Assembly (NCBI GenBank): GCA_030691545.1
Contig: JAUYEE010000302.1
Coordinates: forward strand, 1-39,115
Length of the DNA: 39,115 nucleotides
Direction: 5' to 3'
From: a bacterium
GTDB lineage: Bacteria > Auribacterota > JABMQX01
Positions 29,611 to 37,977 of this stretch are shown here, in pieces. Position 1 is the stretch's first letter. Each line of letters opens with the position of its first letter. A program made the position numbers and the translations under genes. A model generated the notes under the pieces. That model made no database searches and had not been told where the DNA came from. It worked only from the letters and a program-made list of their open reading frames with translations.

Positions 29611-30615
29611 ATGGAGACCAGAAAAGTCACTCGACGTCAGTTTATTCGGGATGGCGCGATGGTTGCCGCTGGTGTTGCTGCGGGTCTCAGCACGACCGCA
29701 AAGGCTGCTGGCAGCCAGGCGCTCGATACATCTAAGATTCTCAACTACAATCCGGACATGGAGTACCGCCGGTTGGGCAAGGCGAACATCATGATTTCCG
29801 CAGTCGGGCTGGGCGGACACTCGCGGGCAAACGAGGAGGAACGGCACGAAATTGTCAGCCGCTGCCTCGACATCGGCATCAACTACATAGACAGCACTGG
29901 CAGCGGCGAGTTGCGGAGGGACCTGAAAGCCCTCGCCGGGCGACGCGAGCGGGTCTATCTGGGCATCTCCGAAACGGGGCGAGAGCCGCGCAATCCGGAG
30001 TACCGCACGGCGAACAAGCTGATAGAGGTTTTGGACGAAATGCTGCGCGGGGCGAAACTGGATTATACCGACATCTGGCGCATCACGATGTATGAGCCGG
30101 GAGGCCGGCATACCTTCGATACGTCCTGCGAGGTCGTCGGGGCGCTTCAGAAAGCCAAAAAGGAAGGCAAGGCCCGCTACGTGGGGCTGTCTTCGCACGA
30201 TCGCCGCTGGTTCAAATTCATGATCGAGTATTTTCCGGAGCTCGAGGTTGTTCTTTTCCCCTTCACCACGATGAGCAAGGCGGCTCCAAAGGACAGCCTG
30301 TTCGAGTCGCTCAAGAAGTGCGACGTGGGCGCCTTTGGCATCAAGCCTTTTGCGGCAGCCTCGCTGTTCACGGGCAATCCTGAAGAAGACGACCGCCGCG
30401 GGCGTCTTGCCATTCGATATATCCTGCACAGCAATACAGTGATCCCCATTCCGGGCATCGGCGCCGCGACGGAGGTGGACAACCTGGCAAAAGCCCTCAT
30501 GGAGCGACGGGAACTGGACGTGAAGGAAAGGGCCGAATTGGAGACCGCCTCCGGCGAAATGTGGGCAAATCTCTCGCCGAAGTATCAATGGCTGAGGGAG
30601 TGGGAGTACGTCTGA
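29611..30615 (+). CDS. Tat-exported aldo/keto-reductase-fold protein, probably without reductase chemistry
   Basis: A 334-residue protein with a twin-arginine signal (TRRQFIRDGAMVAAGVAAG, residues 7-25) and an aldo/keto reductase barrel (YRRLGKANIMISAVGLGGHSR, CLDIGINYIDST, GKARYVGLSSHD, FGIKPFAAASL, VIPIPGIGAATEVDNL). The start at 29611 follows AAGGAGG. In active family members an Asp-Tyr-Lys-His tetrad is needed. Only D94 (NYIDST) is evident: the loop that should hold Tyr is shortened (STGSGE), the TK position reads YLGISET, and the His strand reads DIWRITMYE. It may be a pseudoenzyme or use another chemistry. The Tat signal suggests it folds, possibly with cofactor, before export. Confidence 0.85.
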   Translation: METRKVTRRQFIRDGAMVAAGVAAGLSTTAKAAGSQALDTSKILNYNPDMEYRRLGKANIMISAVGLGGHSRANEEERHEIVSRCLDIGINYIDSTGSGELRRDLKALAGRRERVYLGISETGREPRNPEYRTANKLIEVLDEMLRGAKLDYTDIWRITMYEPGGRHTFDTSCEVVGALQKAKKEGKARYVGLSSHDRRWFKFMIEYFPELEVVLFPFTTMSKAAPKDSLFESLKKCDVGAFGIKPFAAASLFTGNPEEDDRRGRLAIRYILHSNTVIPIPGIGAATEVDNLAKALMERRELDVKERAELETASGEMWANLSPKYQWLREWEYV

Positions 30616-30701
30616 CGGCGCGCGACGCCGGTCCAGTTCTCGCCACACGCCCAAGGAGTCGCGCCCCATGTCCTCGTTGTGTGAGTCTGAGAATTCGGCG
30701 A

Positions 30702-31289
30702 ATGAAACACCATGCCTCGATGCTTCTCGTGGTAGCAGTAGTTTTTGCTGGCGTCGGGTGTGAGCAGACCAGACCAAAGGAAATACGCCCATCGGTCACT
30801 GGGCAGCAGGCCGAGGAGAAGACCGGGGCGGCTGAGGGTGACGGAGAAAGGGGGGTGACGGTTGCAAAAGAAACGCCCCTGCGGCTGCTCGACGATGAGC
30901 CCCTATTGCCTGATGGGAACGGTATGGTGGGCGATATGCGAATCGGCGCAGTCGCCGACAACAGCCGCTGCCACGTGTGCCACATAAACTATGTTCAAGA
31001 GGACCTCGCCCTCGCCCACTCGCGGGCAAATATCGGCTGCGCTGACTGCCATGGCAGCTCTGATGCCCACATCGCTGACGAATCCTGGTCGTGGGGGGAG
31101 AACGGAACGCCCCCGGACACTATGTACCGTCGCGACGAAATCAATTCGTTCTGCATGGGATGTCACCCGAGAGAGCAGATCGCCCTTGAGGAGCATAAAG
31201 CTTTCTTCGAGGACGTCGCGGAGCAAGTGTTTTGCACCGACTGCCACGGTCAGCACCGGCTGGCCCGCCGCAGATCCATGTGGAAATAG
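30702..31289 (+). CDS. Tetraheme c-type cytochrome lipoprotein
   Basis: A 195-residue lipoprotein: hydrophobic signal ending FAGVGC with lipidated Cys20, a flexible charged linker (about 21-70), then four CxxCH heme sites at residues 90-94 (CHVCH), 113-117 (CADCH), 151-155 (CMGCH) and 178-182 (CTDCH). Further histidines (for example in AHSR, DAHIAD, LEEHKAFF, GQHRL) could be distal ligands. It resembles small multiheme cytochromes of the NapC/NrfH or cytochrome c3-like groups but is not clearly in either. An electron-transfer role at the periplasmic face or outer membrane is likely. The ATG at 30702 has only a weak binding site; the frame is open upstream into the preceding gene. Confidence 0.85.
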   Translation: MKHHASMLLVVAVVFAGVGCEQTRPKEIRPSVTGQQAEEKTGAAEGDGERGVTVAKETPLRLLDDEPLLPDGNGMVGDMRIGAVADNSRCHVCHINYVQEDLALAHSRANIGCADCHGSSDAHIADESWSWGENGTPPDTMYRRDEINSFCMGCHPREQIALEEHKAFFEDVAEQVFCTDCHGQHRLARRRSMWK

Positions 31290-31356
31290 CTTTGCTTGAT
31301 GACGGGTTCGCGCGACGGCGAGACCGTGATTCTTTTCCTTTGGCGCTCCGTCCAAC

Positions 31357-31385
31357 CTGACTACGACAGCGGGCCCGCGTATAAT
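31357..31385 (+). promoter_or_regulatory. Predicted sigma70-type promoter of the DUF5107-TPR gene
   Basis: CTGACT (31357-31362, four of six -35 matches) and a perfect TATAAT (31380-31385) are separated by 17 bases. The expected start lies about 50 bases before the ATG at 31444. This is the best -10 box noted in the window. Confidence 0.6.
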
Positions 31386-31443
31386 TCAATCGCTTTGGCT
31401 TCTCGTTCTCGTATTGTCGCATTGGAGAAAAGGAGAAATCGAG

Positions 31444-34400
31444 ATGAACAGGAATGTCTGTGTGCGCGGATGCAAGGCCCTGTCGGGTCTCCTCGTTTTG
31501 CCGGTTGTTTTCGCCTTCTTACTGTATGCCCATGGGGAATCAACGGTCACAGTCTGGGAAGAACCTCTTGTCATTCCCACGTATGAGGTGGGGCCCGCTG
31601 AGCCGAACCCGATGTTTTATACGAACGAATCCTATCAGGGGGCGCAAAAGCGGATTTATCCGTACCCTCTTCAGGACAATCTCACTCACATTCGTAAAGA
31701 GAAGACGTATAAGGCTCTGTATCTTGAGAATGAGTACATCAAGCTTTCAATGCTTCCCGAGCTCGGCGGGCGGATGTTCTCGGCTCTGGACAAGACGAAC
31801 AACTACGACTTTTTCTACCATCAGCATGTTATCAAGCCTGCGCTCATCGGCATGTTAGGGGCGTGGATCTCCGGCGGCATCGAATGGTGCGCCTTTCATC
31901 ATCACCGCAACACCACGTTCATGCCCGTGGATTACACCCTTGACGAGAACCCCGACGGCAGCAAGACCATCTGGGTTGGAGAGACCGAGCGGCGCCATCG
32001 AATGAAGTGGCTCATCGGGATTACACTTTACCCGGGGAAGACCTACATCGAGGCGACGGTGAAGTTCTTCAATCGAACGCCGCTGCCGCATTCGATTCTG
32101 TATTGGGCGAACGTGGCAGTCCACGCCAACGACGACTACCAGATTATCTTCTCCCCAAGCGTTCAGGTCGCCACTTATCACTCGAAGATTGATTTCACCT
32201 ATTGGCCGATCTCGAAGGGCAGGTATCGCGGATACGATTACTCTGGCCTGGACATCAGTTGGTGGAAAAACTCTCCTGTCTCCAATTCTTTCTTCGCGTG
32301 GAACCTTCAGGAGGATTTCATGGGAGGATACGACCACCGTCGGGAGGCGGGCGTCATTCACGTCGCCAACCACCATGTCGTGTCCGGGGCGAAGCTGTGG
32401 GAATGGGGGACGGGACCCTTTGGGCAGATGTGGGACAAGGTCCTCACGGATGAGGATGGCCCATACGCCGAGTTGATGGTGGGGGCCTTCTCCGACAATC
32501 AGCCGGACTATAGCTGGATCAAACCCCATGAGGCCAAGTCTTTCAAACAGTACTGGTTCCCGGTGCGAGGAATCGGCGGATTCAAGAATGCAAATCTCAA
32601 TGGTGCAGTGAATCTTGAGGCGAAGGCGAATGACACTCTCCTGCTCGGGTTTCACACGACCTCAGAGCACTCGAATGCCAAAGCAATTCTCGAGGCGTCT
32701 GACAAGGTGCTGTTTGAAGAAGAGATTGACATCGCCCCGGACAAGCCGTTCAGGAAGGAGGTCAGCATTCCAGCCGGGACGAAAGAAACCGACTTGCGTG
32801 CGTCGCTGATTTCCGCAAGTGGCGAGGAACTCATCTCCTATTGCCCACTCGAGCAGAAGCCGGTTGACGAACTGCCCAAGCCGGTCAAAGCCCCGCCGAG
32901 GCCGCAGGATATTCCGACGATTGAAGAGCTTTATCTGACCGGGCTTCGCATCGAGCAGATACACAATCCGCGAGTGGATGCGATGGCTTATTACGAGGAA
33001 GCCCTTAAACGAGACCCAAGCGATTCGCGCACGAACACGATTGTCGGCGTCCACTATATCAAGCGAGGGATGTGCGAAAAAGCCGAGGAGCATCTCAGAA
33101 GAGCCGTTGAGCGAATCTCAGCGGACTACACGCGGCCTGCAAACGCGGAGGCTTTGTATTACCTGGGTTTGGCTCAGCGAGCTCTCGGCAGACTCGACGA
33201 CGCTTACGGCAACTTCTACAGGGCAACCTGGGATTCGGCGTTCCACTCCGCGGCCTACTATCAACTGGCGGAGCTGTCCTGCATGAAAGGGAATTTCGCC
33301 GAGGCGCTGGAGCAGGTGAATCGTTCCGTTTCCACGAACTCGCTTGACACGATAGCACTCGGCGTGAAAGCCGCGATCCTCAGGAAGCTCGGAAAACCGA
33401 GCGATGCACAGAAAATCGCCGCCCAGGGGCTTGCGGTGGACCCCCTCGATTTTCTGGCAATGAACGAGAGCTATCTCGCTCAACTCGCGGCGGGCGACCA
33501 CGACGACGCACGCCGCAGGCTCGACAGTCTGAGGAAGCTGATGAGGGATGAGGTTCAGTCCTACATCGAGCTCGCGACGGACTACATGAATTGCGGTCTC
33601 TGGGACGAAGCGATTGGAGTCCTTCTCCGACCTGTGGAATCGAAGATGGAGTTCGCTGGCACGTACCCGTTGGTGCACTACTATCTGGGCTACTTGTATG
33701 AGAGAAAGGGGGACAGCGAGAAGTCCTCGCAGTGCTATTCGCGCGCCTCAACAATGCCGAGCGATTACTGCTTCCCATTCCGAATGGAGACGATAGACGT
33801 GCTCAATGCTGCCATCAAGGCAAACCCGTCTGATGCGCGCGCCCGCTACTGCCTCGGCAACTTGCTCTTCGACATTCAGCCCGAAAGGGCGATTGTGTGT
33901 TGGGAGGAATCGCGGTCTCTCGACGACACGTTTGCCACCGTCCATCGCAACCTCGGTTGGGCGTATTATCGGGTTCGCAGCAGAGTCCCAGAGGCGATTG
34001 AGTGTTACGAAAAGGCTCTTGCCTGCAACCGCCTCGACCCCCGGCTGTACCTCGAAGCCGACCTTCTCTACGAAATCGGAAACGTTGCGCCCGAACGCCG
34101 CCTGGCGTTGCTCGAACAAAACCACGACATCGTAAAAACGCGCAACGAGAGCTTTGTTCAAGAAATCACAGTGCTTGTTCTCAACGGCAAGTATGACAAA
34201 GCGATTGATTATCTGACGAACAACTTCTTCCACATCCGCGAGGGCGGCGGCGAGATTCACGATGTGTATGTTGATGCCCGCCTTCTCAAAGGATTAGAGT
34301 GCATGAAGGCGAAAGAGTACTCGCAGGCTCTCGATCATTTCCAGAAAGCCTCGGAATATCCGGAGAATCTCTCCGTCGGCAGGCCCAAGAACGACCCGCG

Positions 34401-34818
34401 CGCTCCGCAGGTGGCATATCACATCGGCATGGCATACGAAGCCCTGGGCAATACAGATAGGGCAAAGGAATTCTTCAAAGCCTCGGCGGATCAGGAAGGT
34501 GCGTTCGGTCGGACGGACGCTCAATTCCACCAAGCACTCTCCCGACAGAAGCTCGGCGACAATAACGCTGCCGACAAAACGTTCGCGCGACTCATTGAAC
34601 GGGGGAAGAGAGACCTCGAACAGGGAGAATCGGCAGACTTCTTCGCAAAGTTCGGCGAGCAGGAAACCAAGCAGGCTCGCAAAGCCTCTGCGCATTTCAC
34701 GCTCGGCCTCGGACTCCTAGGAAAAGGTGAGATTGAAGAAGCAAAAGCGGAACTCGAGCAGGCTGTGAGCCTGAATCAAAGCCACCTCTGGGCAAAATAC
34801 CTCCTTTCAACGCTTTGA
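31444..34818 (+). CDS. Exported DUF5107 domain protein with C-terminal TPR array
   Basis: A 1124-residue protein. The ATG at 31444 follows AAGGAG; a signal peptide spans about 1-32. Residues 40-400 match the DUF5107 type, a beta-sandwich thought to be related to galactose-mutarotase folds: LENEYIKLSMLPELGGRMFS, FFYHQHVIKPALIGMLGAWI, GGIEWCAFHHHR, ETERRHRMKW, KLWEWGTGPFGQMWDKVLTD, PYAELMVGAFSDNQPDYSW. From about 485 to the end run many tetratricopeptide repeats (AMAYYEEALKRDPSD, AEALYYLGLAQRALGRLDDA, ECYEKALACNRLDP, GLGLLGKGEIEEAKAELEQA). Members commonly occur in polysaccharide-related loci, but no activity is known to me. It is the last gene before the inverted repeat cluster. Confidence 0.88.
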   Translation: MNRNVCVRGCKALSGLLVLPVVFAFLLYAHGESTVTVWEEPLVIPTYEVGPAEPNPMFYTNESYQGAQKRIYPYPLQDNLTHIRKEKTYKALYLENEYIKLSMLPELGGRMFSALDKTNNYDFFYHQHVIKPALIGMLGAWISGGIEWCAFHHHRNTTFMPVDYTLDENPDGSKTIWVGETERRHRMKWLIGITLYPGKTYIEATVKFFNRTPLPHSILYWANVAVHANDDYQIIFSPSVQVATYHSKIDFTYWPISKGRYRGYDYSGLDISWWKNSPVSNSFFAWNLQEDFMGGYDHRREAGVIHVANHHVVSGAKLWEWGTGPFGQMWDKVLTDEDGPYAELMVGAFSDNQPDYSWIKPHEAKSFKQYWFPVRGIGGFKNANLNGAVNLEAKANDTLLLGFHTTSEHSNAKAILEASDKVLFEEEIDIAPDKPFRKEVSIPAGTKETDLRASLISASGEELISYCPLEQKPVDELPKPVKAPPRPQDIPTIEELYLTGLRIEQIHNPRVDAMAYYEEALKRDPSDSRTNTIVGVHYIKRGMCEKAEEHLRRAVERISADYTRPANAEALYYLGLAQRALGRLDDAYGNFYRATWDSAFHSAAYYQLAELSCMKGNFAEALEQVNRSVSTNSLDTIALGVKAAILRKLGKPSDAQKIAAQGLAVDPLDFLAMNESYLAQLAAGDHDDARRRLDSLRKLMRDEVQSYIELATDYMNCGLWDEAIGVLLRPVESKMEFAGTYPLVHYYLGYLYERKGDSEKSSQCYSRASTMPSDYCFPFRMETIDVLNAAIKANPSDARARYCLGNLLFDIQPERAIVCWEESRSLDDTFATVHRNLGWAYYRVRSRVPEAIECYEKALACNRLDPRLYLEADLLYEIGNVAPERRLALLEQNHDIVKTRNESFVQEITVLVLNGKYDKAIDYLTNNFFHIREGGGEIHDVYVDARLLKGLECMKAKEYSQALDHFQKASEYPENLSVGRPKNDPRAPQVAYHIGMAYEALGNTDRAKEFFKASADQEGAFGRTDAQFHQALSRQKLGDNNAADKTFARLIERGKRDLEQGESADFFAKFGEQETKQARKASAHFTLGLGLLGKGEIEEAKAELEQAVSLNQSHLWAKYLLSTL

Positions 34819-34910
34819 ATGGAAAGGCTTCGGGAACGAAACAGCCTCAACGCGCGTGGCTCCATTTCTGTGGCAGAAGCGGGCGGTGTGTAGCAGATCC
34901 TGCCCGGGAG

Positions 34911-35133
34911 GGGCCTCTATGACGCCCCTTCAGGGCTTTTGGAGGTTGGGCGGGGCGGCATTCCCAGGGCGGTGCCCTGGGCTAAGCTATTTCGCCCCGT
35001 TGGGGCTTGGCATCTTCTCTTGGAGGGAGCCCTGAAAGGGCGCCATGTTATAGCGCAGGGCAACGCCCTGGGGACCCAGTCGAACCAAATGATCCAAGCC
35101 CTGAAAGGGCGCCATTATCTGGTGCCACTATAG
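34911..35133 (-). repeat. Composite palindromic repeat cluster, right copy (uninterrupted)
   Basis: Contains, in inverted order relative to 24433-24886, CGCCCCTTCAGGGC, CCCAGGGCGGTGCCCTGGG, CGCCCCGTTGGGGC, GCCCTGAAAGGGCGCC (twice) and CAGGGCAACGCCCTG. The remainder of the 34819-35345 gap shows no gene. The unit is close to 220 bp and each palindrome can form its own hairpin. Confidence 0.75.
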
Positions 35134-35204
35134 TAGGGCCTCGCTTGATTGCCCGCCCGCCTTGACTCATTAGCAGCGTTAGTGTAGTCTGCATTAGAAT
35201 TCCT

Positions 35205-35279
35205 TTTGACAGGATTCACGCGATTCCCTGGCAGGACGGGCACGAGATGTCATCCTGTCTATCCTGTTATCCTGTCAAA
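35205..35279. repeat. Inverted repeat with three spaced ATCCTGT motifs upstream of the SDR genes
   Basis: TTTGACAGGAT (35205-35215) and ATCCTGTCAAA (35269-35279) are a perfect 11-bp inverted repeat. ATCCTGT recurs at 35252, 35261 and 35269, with steps of nine and eight bases. Such spaced ACAGGAT strings occur between genes in several environmental bacterial genomes. A protein-binding role or a dispersed repeat are both possible. Confidence 0.5.
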
Positions 35280-35345
35280 TCTTAGGCGTGCCTGCGGCCG
35301 CCCGGGGAGGGTCGGGCTGCTGGAGACTTGACACTGGAGAAAAAA

Positions 35346-36176
35346 ATGAGCGAGCACGAAGATGCTTTGTTTGACATTTCCGGAAAGGTCGCGGTGATCA
35401 CCGGCGGCGGCGGAATCCTCTGCGGGACAATTGCGAAGGGGCTTTCCCGGCACGGGGTCAAGGTGGCTCTTCTCGATATCGAGGATGACGCTGCGAAAAA
35501 AGTCGCCGACGCAATTACCTCCTCGGGCGGCGAGGCGGCTGCCGTCAGAGTGGACGTCTTAGATAAGAAGAGCGTCCAGGCGGCGAGAGATGCGGTCCTC
35601 AAGCGCTTTGGGAAAATTGACTTCCTCATCAACGGGGCCGGAGGGAATAAGCCGGAGGCTTCGACCTCGCCGGAGAGGGATTTCTTTGACCTGCCGGTGG
35701 AGGCGACTCGGTGGGTGTTCGAGCTGAATTTTATGGGGACATTTATCCCGTGCCAGGTCTTCGGCAAAAACTTGGCCGAGCAAGGAGAGGGGGCAATTCT
35801 CAATGTCGGCTCCATGAATGCCATCCGTCCTCTGACGAAAGTCCCTGCGTATTCCGCTGCCAAAGCCGCCGTGACGAACTTCACGCAGTGGCTGGCGGTT
35901 CATTTCTCGTTGAACTACTCCAAGAAAATCCGCGTCAACGCTATCGCCCCGGGCTTTTTCCTTACGCACCAGAACCGCTATCTACTGACAGACGAGAAGA
36001 CGGGGGAACTCACGCCCCGCGGCAAAGCCATCATCGCTCACACGCCGATGCACCGGTTCGGTAATCCCGACGATTTGATTGGGACGGTCGCATGGCTGCT
36101 TTCGCCAGCGGCAGCGTTCGTGCACGGGGCCGTGATACCGGTGGACGGCGGCTACTCGGCATATAGCGGCATCTGA
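35346..36176 (+). CDS. SDR-family oxidoreductase, D-mannonate/fructuronate oxidoreductase type
   Basis: A 276-residue cytosolic short-chain dehydrogenase. The start at 35346 follows GGAG by seven bases. Cofactor loop ITGGGGILCG (about residues 19-28), NGAGG, the active-site set S-Y-K in NVGSMNAIRPLTKVPAYSAAKAAV, then IRVNAIAPGFFLTHQNRYLL and a closing HGAVIPVDGGYSAYSGI. This set of motifs (NGAGGNKPEAST, FNFMGT-like LNFMGTFIPCQVFG, HTPMHRFG) is the type annotated as SDR D-mannonate oxidoreductase, an alternative to UxuB that interconverts fructuronate and mannonate. The next SDR begins 12 bases later, so they are co-transcribed. The exact substrate is inferred. Confidence 0.88.
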   Translation: MSEHEDALFDISGKVAVITGGGGILCGTIAKGLSRHGVKVALLDIEDDAAKKVADAITSSGGEAAAVRVDVLDKKSVQAARDAVLKRFGKIDFLINGAGGNKPEASTSPERDFFDLPVEATRWVFELNFMGTFIPCQVFGKNLAEQGEGAILNVGSMNAIRPLTKVPAYSAAKAAVTNFTQWLAVHFSLNYSKKIRVNAIAPGFFLTHQNRYLLTDEKTGELTPRGKAIIAHTPMHRFGNPDDLIGTVAWLLSPAAAFVHGAVIPVDGGYSAYSGI

Positions 36177-36188
36177 CGGGAGGACAGG

Positions 36189-36956
36189 ATGGGCGTCCTT
36201 GATGATTTCCGGCTGAATGGACAGGTCTCCGTCGTGACAGGCGCCAGCCGGGGCCTTGGTCGCGCCATGGCGGAGGCGCTGGCGGAGGCTGGGTCGGACG
36301 TGGTCCTCGCGGCGAGAGATGGGGAGACGCTCGAGACGGTCGCGAAAGGAATTCGGTCGCTGGGGGTGAAGGCGCTGGTTGTGCCGACGAATGTCGAGAG
36401 CGAGAGCGACCTCGACCGCTTGGTTGAGCGCAGCGTCGAGCAACTTGGGCGAATTGACATTCTCGTCAACGATGCTGGCGCGACAGTCCGCTGCCCGGCG
36501 ATGGACTTCTCTATCGAGGATTGGGACAAGGTCATCGCGGTCAACCTGCGAAGCGTCTTCTTGCTTTCCCAAAAGGTCGCGCGAGTTATGGCGCGGCAGG
36601 GAGGCGGAAGAATTATCAACGTCGCGTCCATGACTTCGGAAGTGGGCGTTCCGACGATTCCCGCGTACGCCGCGAGCAAGGGAGGCATTCGCCAACTCAC
36701 GAAAGCCCTTGCAGTCGAATGGGCGGAGCACCACATCCGCGTGAACGCGATCGGGCCGGGCTTTTTCCACACCGACATGACCGAGCCGCTGTATCGGGAC
36801 CCCGAACGGCATGGTAAAATCATCAACCGCGTCGCCATCAAACGATGGGGAAAGCCCGAGGACCTCAAAGGAGCCGTGGTTTACTTAGCGAGCAAAGCCT
36901 CGGAATATGTCACCGGGCAGATTCTTTATGTGGACGGAGGCTACCTTGCCGGTTGA
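36189..36956 (+). CDS. SDR-family oxidoreductase, gluconate 5-dehydrogenase / KduD type
   Basis: A 255-residue classical short-chain dehydrogenase preceded by GGGAGGACAGG. Motifs: cofactor loop VTGASRGLGRAMAEAL (residues 17-32), NDAG in place of the usual NNAG, and the catalytic triad in INVASMTSEVGVPTIPAYAASKGG, followed by VNAIGPGFFHTDMTEPL and GQILYVDGGYLAG. Relatives oxidise gluconate, 2-deoxy-3-keto-gluconate or similar aldonates, which fits with the mannonate-type SDR just upstream: together they suggest handling of hexuronic-acid-derived sugars. Substrate is not proven by sequence. Confidence 0.88.
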   Translation: MGVLDDFRLNGQVSVVTGASRGLGRAMAEALAEAGSDVVLAARDGETLETVAKGIRSLGVKALVVPTNVESESDLDRLVERSVEQLGRIDILVNDAGATVRCPAMDFSIEDWDKVIAVNLRSVFLLSQKVARVMARQGGGRIINVASMTSEVGVPTIPAYAASKGGIRQLTKALAVEWAEHHIRVNAIGPGFFHTDMTEPLYRDPERHGKIINRVAIKRWGKPEDLKGAVVYLASKASEYVTGQILYVDGGYLAG

Positions 36957-37020
36957 TATGGTGCCCGGAGTGCGCGGAGACAAAAGCGCGGACAAACAAC
37001 AGGATGGAGGATTGAGCAGC

Positions 37021-37911
37021 ATGGCAGTTGACCCGCAAGCCAAACTGAGAGACTTCAAGCCAAAACACGGTTTCCTTGTAGCGATTGATTCCGATGGCTG
37101 CGCCTTTGACACGATGGAGATCAAGCACAAGGAATGTTTCATCCCCAACATCATCAAATACTGGGGCCTCCAGGCTGTGTCGAAGTACGCCAGAGAGGTC
37201 GCTGAATTTGTCAATCTCTATTCTAAATGGCGAGGAATTAACCGCTTTCCGGCGCTCTTGATGACGTTCGACCTCCTCGCCGAGAGACCGGAAGTCCAGA
37301 AGCGTGGGGTCAAGATTCCGCAGGTTCCTTCTCTGCGAGAGTGGTCGAGCAAAGAGACGAAGTTGGGCAACCCCGCGCTTCAAGAGGCCGTGAACAGGAC
37401 CAACGATCGAGTTCTCGCGCAGGCTCTCGCCTGGAGCAAATCCGTCAATGCCAGCATCGAGGACATCGTCCACGGTGTGCCTCCGTATCCATACGTTCGC
37501 GAGAGCCTCGGGAAGCTCGCCAAATTTGCCGACATCGTTATCGTCTCCGCGACCCCCTATGCGGCGCTGAAGCGGGAGTGGGAGGAACATGACCTCGCCA
37601 AACTTGTCTCCGTGATCGCCGGTCAGGAAATGGGAACAAAAAAGCAGCACATTCAACTCGCCAACGAGGGACGGTATCGGAACGACCACATCCTGATGAT
37701 TGGCGACGCCCCCGGCGACATGGAGGCGGCTCGCGCAAACAGAGCGCTCTTTTTCCCCGTGAATCCGGGGAGCGAGGAGAAGTCGTGGGAACTCTTCTAT
37801 AACGAAGCCTGCGACCGGTTTCTCTCAGGTGCCTACGCCGGCGAGTACGAAGCCAACCTCATCGCCGAGTTCGAGAAGGTCCTTCCAGAGACTCTGCCCT
37901 GGAAGCGGTAG
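37021..37911 (+). CDS. HAD-superfamily hydrolase
   Basis: A 296-residue cytosolic phosphatase-like protein. GGAGG stands ten bases before the chosen ATG (37021), although the frame is open to 36907. HAD motifs in order: nucleophile motif I AIDSDGCAFDTM (D23 and D25), motif II VIVSATPYAAL, lysine region MGTKKQHIQLA, and motif IV HILMIGDAPGDMEAA. A long helical cap (about residues 35-150, FVNLYSKWRGINRFPALLMTF) lies between motifs I and II, as in C1-cap members that act on small phosphorylated metabolites. It lies 64 bp after the second SDR in the same direction; a role in the same sugar pathway is possible but not shown. Confidence 0.85.
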   Translation: MAVDPQAKLRDFKPKHGFLVAIDSDGCAFDTMEIKHKECFIPNIIKYWGLQAVSKYAREVAEFVNLYSKWRGINRFPALLMTFDLLAERPEVQKRGVKIPQVPSLREWSSKETKLGNPALQEAVNRTNDRVLAQALAWSKSVNASIEDIVHGVPPYPYVRESLGKLAKFADIVIVSATPYAALKREWEEHDLAKLVSVIAGQEMGTKKQHIQLANEGRYRNDHILMIGDAPGDMEAARANRALFFPVNPGSEEKSWELFYNEACDRFLSGAYAGEYEANLIAEFEKVLPETLPWKR

Positions 37912-37977
37912 GTTCGTACTCGCGCGTCGCACCAACAGCAATTGAACGTGCCCTTCAAGAAGGCGCCTTGCAGGTGC

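Noticed and set aside
37912..37977. Bidirectional terminator between the HAD and DUF4276-like genes
   Set aside because: Only a short CCTT/AAGG palindrome is visible, with no T-tract on either side.
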